In this document: piece by piece, positions 36,906 to 43,366 of the stretch | How the letters are laid out: each line of letters starts with the position of its first letter | How positions within the stretch are numbered: the stretch's first letter is position 1 | Origin: an uncultured Bacteroidales bacterium | GTDB taxonomy: Bacteria; Bacteroidota; Bacteroidia; Bacteroidales; P3 | DNA: 43,366 nt | Direction: 5' to 3' | Assembly (NCBI GenBank): GCA_946540365.1 | Contig: CAMNIH010000001.1 | Location: 1 to 43,366, forward strand | Program-made: the position numbers and the translations under genes | Notes under the pieces: generated by a model | What the model was told of the DNA's origin: nothing | Database searches by the model: none | Seen by the model: only the letters and a program-made list of their open reading frames with translations

Positions 36906-38555
36906 TTACTTATTAATTGTCAAGACACAGCTGCTCGTCCGGGGGACACCGTCAGGCATCATGACTTTGGCATCGACATATACTTTGTCGCCGCGGTTGG
37001 CTTTCTTGATGGCACTCAGCACGTCCGGCTCGAAGGAGTTGCCGTTCATGTTGAACTGTTTGCTGCCGACAAAAACTTCCAGACTCATCACACGGATACT
37101 TCCTTTTGGGATCTTGAACTCAAATCCTTCCTGAGGACGGGCGATGACCTGTACACCGGAAGCAAGTACCGAGCGGGCCACCTTGGCACCGGTGGTGAAT
37201 CCACCGACGGTGATGGTGGGATTGGGAATGGCCTTCACCTTGAAGACCGGAGCGCCCATGCGGGACGTTTTCTTGTCGACGACAGCATCCACGCCAAGCA
37301 CAATCTTCTTGCAGCCGTTGGCAGGAGTGATGTTGTACTTGCCCTCGCCGTCGCCCGCGGTCAGTTTTCCGTTGCCTTCGATGATGGACACCTTCACGCT
37401 GCGTCCGTCAACGCCGGGAACAGAAGCTGTAAACGGGTTCTCGATGCCGGCGTACATCACCTGCATGTTGTCGAGTGACACCACAGCCACAGGCTTGGCC
37501 ACGAAGTAGTTGTCGCTGATAGGATACTCCTTGACACCGCCGTCAGGGTTGGTGACGTAGGCCGTACCCACCACACGCTGTGCGCCAAGTGTATTGCAGA
37601 CCGTACGGTAATGCACCGATCCGCTGTCGGTCGAGTTGAGCTGCTGACCGTTGACGGTGGCTGTGAAATGCTGTTTGGAGTCGTATGCGGCGACGTTGAT
37701 ATCGGTCTCGTAGACACCGCCTTGAATGATGTAGGTCGATTTGGGACGCGAGATCATCGCGATCTGGTCGAACGAGAAGTCTCCCTTGCTCACATGCTTG
37801 TAGAGAGTGTTCACTGCATCGAACTCGGCATTCATGGTCTCAGCCTTCAGGCGGGTCAGCGTGACCAATGCAGAACCGGAGACCACCTCGTTGAAGTTGA
37901 CGACCTCCCACTCCTGCGGGTTGTTGTCGGGGTCGAGCACCTTGTTCTCGACGTTCAATGCGATATTGACACTGGAGGAGTCCTCTCCAAGGATTTCCTT
38001 GATCTTGCGTTTGTACTCGATGATCTTTGCTTTCAGTTCGGGACCCTTTCCTGCCTTCTCGGCGGCAAACAGGTTCGTACTTTCGTGCAGTTCGTCCATC
38101 TTGAGCCAACGGAAACCGGCCAGGTCGATCGCCTTTTTGATGCTGTCGAAGTTGGGCGAGCCGTCGGCGTTGACGACGCTCATTTTATAGCTCACTTTGG
38201 GGTTCTCGATGTCAGGATGGATCTCGGCGGTGGAGCTGACTTTGGCCATCAGGACATATTCGAGGCTGTCGATATAGTTGCCCATCTCGGCCGACAGACG
38301 GCGCACCTCCTGTGCTTTGTTGTAGTCATCCTGAACCTTGTCCTTGCTGTTCTTGAGCGCGCTCTCGAAGTTGGCGTATGTGTCGTCGAGTTTTATCTGT
38401 AGGTTTTCGTTGCTCTTGGTCATTGCCGAGCCGACGGTTTTGAAACCGTCAACCACCTGCGCCGACACATTGAGAGCAAGCATGGCGGTGTACACGAGGT
38501 ACATCATCGTAATCATCTTTTGTCTCGGGGTTTCCGGACAGTTTGTTGCACCCAT
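36906..38555 (-). CDS. gldM: T9SS motor/shaft protein GldM/PorM
   Basis: A 549-residue inner-membrane protein that with GldL forms the proton-driven motor of the type IX system; its periplasmic domains reach the GldK-GldN ring. The N-terminus is MGATNCPETPRQKMITMMYLV, with one membrane helix (about 13-33), followed by a helical domain (about 35-220) and then beta-sandwich domains. Recognisable blocks are ALNVSAQVVDGF, SRPKSTYIIQGGVYETDI, SDNYFVAKPVAVVSLDNMQV, MYAGIENPFTASVPG and MGAPVFKVKAIPNPTITVGG. Length is close to that of PorM/GldM proteins. It lies 57 nt downstream of gldL. Confidence 0.96.
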   Translation of the reverse strand: MGATNCPETPRQKMITMMYLVYTAMLALNVSAQVVDGFKTVGSAMTKSNENLQIKLDDTYANFESALKNSKDKVQDDYNKAQEVRRLSAEMGNYIDSLEYVLMAKVSSTAEIHPDIENPKVSYKMSVVNADGSPNFDSIKKAIDLAGFRWLKMDELHESTNLFAAEKAGKGPELKAKIIEYKRKIKEILGEDSSSVNIALNVENKVLDPDNNPQEWEVVNFNEVVSGSALVTLTRLKAETMNAEFDAVNTLYKHVSKGDFSFDQIAMISRPKSTYIIQGGVYETDINVAAYDSKQHFTATVNGQQLNSTDSGSVHYRTVCNTLGAQRVVGTAYVTNPDGGVKEYPISDNYFVAKPVAVVSLDNMQVMYAGIENPFTASVPGVDGRSVKVSIIEGNGKLTAGDGEGKYNITPANGCKKIVLGVDAVVDKKTSRMGAPVFKVKAIPNPTITVGGFTTGAKVARSVLASGVQVIARPQEGFEFKIPKGSIRVMSLEVFVGSKQFNMNGNSFEPDVLSAIKKANRGDKVYVDAKVMMPDGVPRTSSCVLTINK

Positions 38556-38612
38556 TGTCTATTCCTTTCTTTTGGTTACACGTTGAGGTTTAGTTAGACA
38601 CGTGTTGAGGGA

Positions 38613-39476
38613 TTAGATACGGGTCTGCATGGCGGCCAACATGTTGCCGTAGACGTTGTTGAGTTCAGCCACCTTGCGCGTCAAAGCGTCAACCTGCTCT
38701 TTGTACTTCATGATACCGTCGGCGGAATCCGTGAAGTTGGTCAGCATGGTGGACATCTTCTCCTCGAACTCCTTGTTCAGGTTCATCTGCGTGGAGGCGT
38801 TGTTGATTTGCATCTCGTACATGGCGTTGATGCTGCTCAGGCTGGCGGACATCTTCTTCATCTCTTCCACATAGCTGACCTCGCCACCCAGCGACTCGGC
38901 GGTCTCGCGGTAGATGGTGGACAGGGTGGAGATGGCCTCGGGGGCACCTTGCATGCTCTCAAGCAGCTTTCCGGCCTGGCCGGCGACACCGTCCATATTG
39001 CTGACAAACTTGTCGGTGGCGGCGGTTACATTGGCCATGTTGTTCATCGAGTTGGCACTGTCGGCCAGATTCTGCATGCCCTGACCCAGGCGGTCGATCA
39101 GTTCGGGGCTGATATTGGCGTCTTCCAGCATCTTGTCCAGCTTGGCGCTGAGGGGATCTTTGCTGACGGGCAGGCTGATGTCCATCGGGTTGCCATTCTC
39201 GTCGACCGAAGCCTCAATGGGATTCTCGTCGATCATGCCGGCCAGTTCGGGATATACCAAGCTCCAGTCCCACTCTTTGTGAGGCGGTTCGAAAGCCGAG
39301 AGGAAGAAGATGACGGTCTCGGTACCCATACCGGCAATCAGCATGATGTTGGCACCCGGCCAGTGCATGATTTTGAACAGAGCACCGATAATAACGACGG
39401 CTGCACCCCAACCATAGAGGTAGCCCATGAAGGTTTTGTACGTTTTGCTGCGGACGAGGTTGTCTATGAAGCTCAT
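38613..39476 (-). CDS. gldL: T9SS motor protein GldL/PorL
   Basis: A 287-residue inner-membrane partner of GldM. Two membrane helices lie in the first 65 residues (MGYLYGWGAAVVIIGALFKI and MLIAGMGTETVIFFLSAF), including the GALFKIMHWPGA loop and the acidic residue of TETVIFF implicated in proton transfer in the family. The FEPPHKEWDWSLVYPEL segment follows, then a long cytoplasmic helical region with coiled-coil character (about 100-285). Length and motifs are complete. It lies 69 nt after gldK and 57 nt before gldM in the operon. Confidence 0.96.
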   Translation of the reverse strand: MSFIDNLVRSKTYKTFMGYLYGWGAAVVIIGALFKIMHWPGANIMLIAGMGTETVIFFLSAFEPPHKEWDWSLVYPELAGMIDENPIEASVDENGNPMDISLPVSKDPLSAKLDKMLEDANISPELIDRLGQGMQNLADSANSMNNMANVTAATDKFVSNMDGVAGQAGKLLESMQGAPEAISTLSTIYRETAESLGGEVSYVEEMKKMSASLSSINAMYEMQINNASTQMNLNKEFEEKMSTMLTNFTDSADGIMKYKEQVDALTRKVAELNNVYGNMLAAMQTRI

Positions 39477-39545
39477 AATTCTCTGTTTTTTTGTGTTTGC
39501 TTATAATGTGTTACTTGCTTGCTGTGTGATTGGCTGTTTATGCTG

Positions 39546-40907
39546 TTAGTTGGCAACGTTGCTGGCGGTGCGGAGGTTGTCGCCCTTCACGCGTCCCAGG
39601 TAGGGCTGCACGCAGCGGAAACCGATATAGCTCTTGGCGGTATCCATGAATTCGTAGCTGCGGGTCTGCACCTGGATGAAGTACTTCTGGTCCTTCCAGC
39701 TGCCGCCACGTATCACTTTGCGTTTCATGGCCAGCGGGTCGTCATCCTTGGCGTCGTAGTTGTAGTAGGGGGTGACGGCGTTGGAGATGATGTAGGTCGA
39801 TTCGTTGTAGGCGTCGAGGCACCACTCGCTGACGTTGCCCGCCATGTCGTACAGGCCGTAGTCGTTCGGGGCATAGTGTCCAACCATCAAGGTCTTCACA
39901 CCGCCATCGTCGTCGTAGGCGCCGCGCAGCGGCTCATAGTTGGCCAGGAAGCAACCATTCGGGTTGCGCACATAGGGACCACCCCAGGGATAGCTCTGGG
40001 CGGCGATGCCACCACGGGCGGCAAACTCCCATTCGCTCTCGGTGGGCAGACGGAAGTCGTTGAGGGTCGAGTAGTCGATGCTCTCAAGGTATTGGTTCAG
40101 CATGTTGCTGCGCCATACGCAGAATGCCTTAGCCTGGCGCCAGCTGACACCCACCACGGGATAGTTGTCGTAGGCCGGCGAGGAGAAGTAGCTGCGGGTG
40201 TAGTCCTCGTTCATCGAGTAGGTGTAGTCGTGGACCCAGCACAGGGTGTCGGGATAGACGTTGATATACTCGCGCTGAATCTGGCTGGAACGGTTGTTCA
40301 GGCCTTTGGGACGGACGGCAAACGAGGTGCCGCGGTGCTCGTTCTTGCTGGCCACGCCGTTCTCTTTCTTGGCCACATCGGCGTAGTCGATATAATAGTA
40401 TTCATAGTTCAGCTTCGACACGTCGACAACGCGGCGGTGGTTGATGTCGATGAGGTAGTACCCACCGTCGATCAGAGCCTGGCGCACGTCGGCATCGGCG
40501 TAGTCGATATTGGTCTTGTAGTTCAGGATGGGGGGATCCAGCGGTTCGCCATACTGGTCTTCCTCCACCAGGAAACCATCGATACCGGCTTCACCCAGGA
40601 TGCGGCGTGCCACGGAATCGCGCACGGCATACACAAACTGGCGATACTCGTTATTCGTGATCTCGGTCTCGTCCATGAAGAACGAGCCAATCTGCATCTT
40701 GCGCGGCTGCGAGGTCTCGCCGTAGGTGACGTTCTGTACGCCAGCGCCCATCGTGTAGTTGCCCTGGTTGACAAACACCATGCCCTTCAGGTCAATGTCT
40801 TCGAAGTAGGGACGGTCATTCACTCCGACCAGTTCGCCATTGTTGGACGATTTGCAGCTGTAGAGCAGCACGGCCGAGGCGGCAAGGATGAAAACAAGTC
40901 TCTTCAT
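39546..40907 (-). CDS. gldK: T9SS ring lipoprotein GldK/PorK
   Basis: A 453-residue outer-membrane lipoprotein that forms the periplasmic ring with GldN. MKRLVFILAASAVLLYSC is the lipoprotein signal with Cys18 lipidated. The body has the formylglycine-generating-enzyme/SUMF1 fold: GMVFVNQGNYTMGAG, EITNNEYRQFVYAVRD, YPVVGVSWRQAKAFCVWRS, RLPTESEWEFAARGG, GLYDMAGNVSEWCLDAY, VIRGGSWKD and YIGFRCVQPYLG. The fold is used structurally, not catalytically, in this family. It is preceded by 74 nt of A/T-rich spacer after porP and has no Shine-Dalgarno site. Confidence 0.96.
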   Translation of the reverse strand: MKRLVFILAASAVLLYSCKSSNNGELVGVNDRPYFEDIDLKGMVFVNQGNYTMGAGVQNVTYGETSQPRKMQIGSFFMDETEITNNEYRQFVYAVRDSVARRILGEAGIDGFLVEEDQYGEPLDPPILNYKTNIDYADADVRQALIDGGYYLIDINHRRVVDVSKLNYEYYYIDYADVAKKENGVASKNEHRGTSFAVRPKGLNNRSSQIQREYINVYPDTLCWVHDYTYSMNEDYTRSYFSSPAYDNYPVVGVSWRQAKAFCVWRSNMLNQYLESIDYSTLNDFRLPTESEWEFAARGGIAAQSYPWGGPYVRNPNGCFLANYEPLRGAYDDDGGVKTLMVGHYAPNDYGLYDMAGNVSEWCLDAYNESTYIISNAVTPYYNYDAKDDDPLAMKRKVIRGGSWKDQKYFIQVQTRSYEFMDTAKSYIGFRCVQPYLGRVKGDNLRTASNVAN

Positions 40908-40981
40908 ATTTTTATCTATTTTTATTTTCTAAAACGTATTTTATTCAAAAAAGTTTCCTTTTTATTAATAATTATCCTTTA

Positions 40982-42040
40982 TTATAATAGGAATCGTGTG
41001 GTTCTCGACACCGTCGGCGGCCGTTGCGGGCTGATGATGCGGAAGGTGCCGTTGAGGAACATCTCCAGCGATCCCATACTGCGTCCGGGTTTGAGGTAGC
41101 CCAGTTTCGATGTGGTCATGTCGTAGGCGACGCCGATGCGCAGCCAGTTGAGGTTGGAGAAGTTCCAGTTGATGCCGGCCAGGAAGGCGAATGCGTCGCC
41201 CAGGCGGTAGCTCAGACCGCCCCAGAAGGCGCTCTCGTAGTCGAGCAGCAGCGACGCCTCGGCTTGGAATATCGAGAAGTCGGCCGTCTTGGCCATGATG
41301 TTGGGCTTCAGTTTGAACGAGGGGTTGAACGGGAAGGCGTACTCATAGCCAGCCATCAGGTACAGCGTGCGGGCATTCTTCCAGGCCAGCGCCTCGCTGT
41401 GCGAGCCCAATAGGTTCTTCACCGACAGGCTGAGGTAGTATTCGCCCGGCACCTGATAGTAGACGCCGGTTCCGAGGTCGAACATGAACTCCGACACATG
41501 CTGCCCGCTGACGGCGGGGTCGTTGACGCCCGAGGTGGGGTTCGTCGGATCGCCGGTGTAGCCGTCGATACCGATCAGGTTTTCGGTGTTGAATGAGAAG
41601 TTGTACAGGTTTACTTCCACACCGGCAGCCAGGTTGCCGCGGCCCCAATAGATGCGGAAGGCGTAGTCGAGGTTGATGGTGGTGTTCTGGTGGTAGCCGA
41701 TGCTCTCTGAGTTGAAGAGCAGGCCGATGCCGCCATGCAGGAAGGTGACGGGCATGTCGAATGACGCAAGATAGTTCAACGGGGTCGATCCGGCTTCCAT
41801 TCCGGGCATCGGAGCCTGCAGGTTCAGCCCCATCCACTGGTTGTTGTACAGCAGGGAGAGCGACAGCGCTCCCTGGCTACCGGCATAAGCGGGGTTGTAG
41901 CTTAGCTGGTTGAACATGAAATGTGTGTACTGACCCTCGTTTTGAGCATTGGCAACAGACAAAAATAGTGTCATTAAAACGAAAAATGACGCCGTTTTTC
42001 GAGTCCAACGTGGGGTTCTGTGTCTATGCGTTATCGCCAC
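40982..42040 (-). CDS. porP: PorP/SprF-family T9SS outer-membrane protein
   Basis: A 352-residue outer-membrane barrel of the PorP/SprF family; such proteins assist T9SS assembly or anchor cargo. A basic N-region leads to the signal peptide core (ASFFVLMTLFLSVANAQ). The family hallmark QYTHFMFNQLSYNPAYAGSQ follows directly, then LSLLYNNQWMGL, GIGLLFNSESIGYHQNTTI and repeated barrel strands (LAAGVEVNLYNFSF, GGLSYRLGDAFAFLAGIN, LRIGVAYDMTTSKLG). It is the first gene of the gld operon, driven by a good promoter at 42118-42148. The last residues (SPQRPPTVSRTTRFLL) extend beyond the barrel. Confidence 0.94.
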   Translation of the reverse strand: MAITHRHRTPRWTRKTASFFVLMTLFLSVANAQNEGQYTHFMFNQLSYNPAYAGSQGALSLSLLYNNQWMGLNLQAPMPGMEAGSTPLNYLASFDMPVTFLHGGIGLLFNSESIGYHQNTTINLDYAFRIYWGRGNLAAGVEVNLYNFSFNTENLIGIDGYTGDPTNPTSGVNDPAVSGQHVSEFMFDLGTGVYYQVPGEYYLSLSVKNLLGSHSEALAWKNARTLYLMAGYEYAFPFNPSFKLKPNIMAKTADFSIFQAEASLLLDYESAFWGGLSYRLGDAFAFLAGINWNFSNLNWLRIGVAYDMTTSKLGYLKPGRSMGSLEMFLNGTFRIISPQRPPTVSRTTRFLL

Positions 42041-42072
42041 AATGGCTTGGTTTTTAATCTATTATACCTCTG

Positions 42073-42112
42073 TTTAATCAAACCCGCACCCCGTATTGGG
42101 GGTTGGATTTAA
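42073..42112 (-). other. Stem-loop at the 5' end of the porP-gld mRNA
   Basis: TTTAATCAAACCC (42073-42085) pairs with GGGTTGGATTTAA (42100-42112) at 11 of 13 positions, with an additional CC/GG pairing next to the GTATT loop. The predicted transcription start lies at about 42112, so the transcript would begin with this hairpin, about 33 nt before the porP ATG. Confidence 0.5.
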
Positions 42113-42117
42113 CTTTG

Positions 42118-42148
42118 CAAAAATAGCAATATTTATTTAAATGGCAAA
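42118..42148 (-). promoter_or_regulatory. Promoter of the porP-gldKLMN operon
   Basis: On the minus strand TTTG (42148-42145), 19 nt, then TATTTTTG (42125-42118): a full match to the Bacteroidota consensus. The -33 TTTG is the end of an eight-T run that follows an A/T-only inverted repeat at the end of the upstream gene. Confidence 0.8.
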
Positions 42149-42165
42149 AAAAAGTTTAAAAATTT

Positions 42166-42921
42166 TTAATCTGAGTATATCACTTTCACCCACGGGAAGG
42201 TGTTTCGCAGGCTGTGTGCCAGCTGGTCGGCCTGCTTTTTTGTGAATTGCACATCGAGGGTGATGCGCAGGCTGTCGCTCCCTTCGAGCGTCTCCACACG
42301 CACGCGGTCGCGGTAGGCCGCCGGCAGTCGGCGGGTCTGGCTGTACACCTCGCTGTGCGATGCGGCGATCCCGAGAAACAGGTTGTAGTTGCCGTGGTCG
42401 ACCTCTTTGCCGGGGTCGAGGATCGGCGCCGTGGCCGTCGGTTTGGCCGTGGGGGCCTCGGGCGGCGTCTGGCTTTTGCCGACGTTCCTGTAGCGTCGCG
42501 ACGACACCGAGTCGAAAAGCGTCTCCTGGGCGCTCCACCGCTCCTCGTAGCCGGGGGGCAGTATGCGCACCGTGACGGGTTGCATTCCTTTGATACCGAT
42601 GGCGTTGGCAGCGCGGTGGCTCATGTCGAGCACGCCCCGTTTGGGGCAGCGGTCGTTGACCTTGACAATCACCTGCCGTCCGTTGTTGCGGTTGGTGACC
42701 ATGACGTAGGTGCCCAGCTTGATGCGCCAGTGTGCGGCGGTGAATTTGTTCTGGTCGAACACCTCGCCGCTGGCGGTTTTGCGACCTTCGAACATGTCGT
42801 GGTAGAAGGTCCCCTTGTTGGGGTACTCCGTGACGGTGTCGCCCGTGCCATAGTTCTGCGCCTGCAAGGGCAGCGCCATTGCCAGCAGAAGCAGTGTCGG
42901 TATGAGCCGTCGGCCTACCAT
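42166..42921 (-). CDS. rlpA: RlpA-like protein with DPBB and SPOR domains
   Basis: An exported protein of 251 residues. After the signal peptide (MVGRRLIPTLLLLAMALPLQAQ) comes a double-psi beta-barrel of the RlpA type (KGTFYHDMFEGRKTASGE.., LGTYVMVTNRNNGRQVIVKV, NDRCPKRGVLDMSHRAANAIGI). A Pro/Thr/Ala linker (about 150-170) and a C-terminal SPOR-like domain (YNLFLGIAASHSEVYSQ.., RVRVETLEGSDSLRITL, FPWVKVIY) follow. RlpA proteins cleave glycan strands lacking stem peptides, and SPOR domains bind such strands at the septum. The catalytic Asp of the NDR motif is present; activity here is inferred. It overlaps kdsC by 7 nt. Confidence 0.86.
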   Translation of the reverse strand: MVGRRLIPTLLLLAMALPLQAQNYGTGDTVTEYPNKGTFYHDMFEGRKTASGEVFDQNKFTAAHWRIKLGTYVMVTNRNNGRQVIVKVNDRCPKRGVLDMSHRAANAIGIKGMQPVTVRILPPGYEERWSAQETLFDSVSSRRYRNVGKSQTPPEAPTAKPTATAPILDPGKEVDHGNYNLFLGIAASHSEVYSQTRRLPAAYRDRVRVETLEGSDSLRITLDVQFTKKQADQLAHSLRNTFPWVKVIYSD

Positions 42922-43366
42922 ACCACTGCGTCAGGGTGGAACCATTTGCCGTGAAGGCGAAGCACCTGCTCGATGACGTCGCGCACACACCCGTGGCCGC
43001 CCGCGAAGTGCGAGACGTAGTCCACCATCTCCTTGATCTCCACGGCGGCATCGGCCGGACAGGTGCTGACGCCGGCGCGCCGCAGTATCGGGTAGTCGGG
43101 CAGGTCGTCGCCCATGCAGAGCACCTCCTCGTCGCGCAGGTGGTTGACGGCCAGGAATTTCTCGTAGGTCTGTATCTTGTCGCCGCAGCCGGTGTAGCAC
43201 TGCTCCACGCCCAGCATGGCCATGCGGTTGTCGATGCTGGCCGATGTGGCACCGCTGATGACGGCCACCGTGTAGCCTTTCTTGACGGCGTATTGCACCG
43301 CAAAGCCGTCTTTGATGTTGCCGCAGCGCACCGTCTCGCGGTCGGCGTAGACCCACACGTCGCCGT
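42915..43366 (-). CDS. kdsC: 3-deoxy-D-manno-octulosonate 8-phosphate phosphatase, N-terminus cut by window end
   Basis: HAD-superfamily phosphatase that releases Kdo from Kdo-8-phosphate for lipopolysaccharide core synthesis. The visible 150 residues run to the window edge in frame, so the catalytic N-terminal DxD and the start codon are missing. Present are KDGFAVQYAVKKGYTVAVISG (motif II Ser/Thr), SASIDNRMAMLGVEQCYTG, DKIQTYEKFL (motif III Lys), CMGDDLPDYPILRRAG (motif IV acidic pair) and GHGCVRDVIEQVLRLHGKW, a typical KdsC tail. The first visible codons (GDVWVYAD) continue the family's 'TDG..' beta-hairpin. Confidence 0.92.
   Translation of the reverse strand, partial: GDVWVYADRETVRCGNIKDGFAVQYAVKKGYTVAVISGATSASIDNRMAMLGVEQCYTGCGDKIQTYEKFLAVNHLRDEEVLCMGDDLPDYPILRRAGVSTCPADAAVEIKEMVDYVSHFAGGHGCVRDVIEQVLRLHGKWFHPDAVVW

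Overview
The window is a dense, GC-rich stretch of chromosome from a Bacteroidota bacterium, most likely order Bacteroidales. Four things support this: a complete porP-gldK-gldL-gldM-gldN type IX secretion (T9SS) core operon; several secreted proteins ending in T9SS type A sorting domains; promoters of the Bacteroidota type (TTTG, about 19-20 nt, TAnnTTTG); and almost no Shine-Dalgarno sequences, rplI being the clear exception. No rRNA, CRISPR array, transposase or prophage gene is visible. There is one tRNA gene. Genus and species cannot be named from this sequence alone.

Layout. 1-790: rpsR and rplI with a strong terminator. 857-2665: a BspA-like leucine-rich-repeat protein with a T9SS tail. 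2816-5561: an operon of a BlaI-type repressor, an M56/BlaR1-type membrane peptidase ending in a TonB C-terminal domain, and a leucine-rich-repeat lipoprotein. 5567-6205 (-): a small outer-membrane barrel. 6495-7685: an iron-containing alcohol dehydrogenase. 7918-10551: a large outer-membrane beta-barrel receptor-like protein. 10712-10785: tRNA-Gln(CUG). 10932-13577: an overlapping hutI, lolD-like ATPase and rlmB operon. 14084-25873: a 3,929-residue T9SS cargo protein, followed by tilS. 27219-28472 (-): a T9SS plug protein. 28779-33928: miaB, a PASTA protein, another T9SS cargo and an rluD-like gene. 33916-42040 (-): the T9SS operon porP-gldK-gldL-gldM-gldN, then a second gldN-like gene and wecB. 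42166-43366 (-): an RlpA-like protein and a kdsC cut by the window end.

How the genes fit together. Much of the window serves the type IX pathway. It carries the inner-membrane motor (GldL, GldM), the periplasmic ring (GldK, GldN and a second GldN), PorP/SprF, the plug of the translocon, and three predicted cargo proteins. It also has a UDP-GlcNAc 2-epimerase that may feed the surface polysaccharide used to anchor cargo. The rest is housekeeping: translation, tRNA and rRNA modification, and envelope functions.

The most unusual sequence is a perfect palindrome, 92 and 108 bp long in its two copies (6325-6416 and 28553-28660). Each arm is built from four 11-bp direct repeats, and both copies lie between divergently transcribed genes. 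The second most unusual is a near-perfect intrinsic terminator inside the T9SS operon, between the two gldN paralogues.
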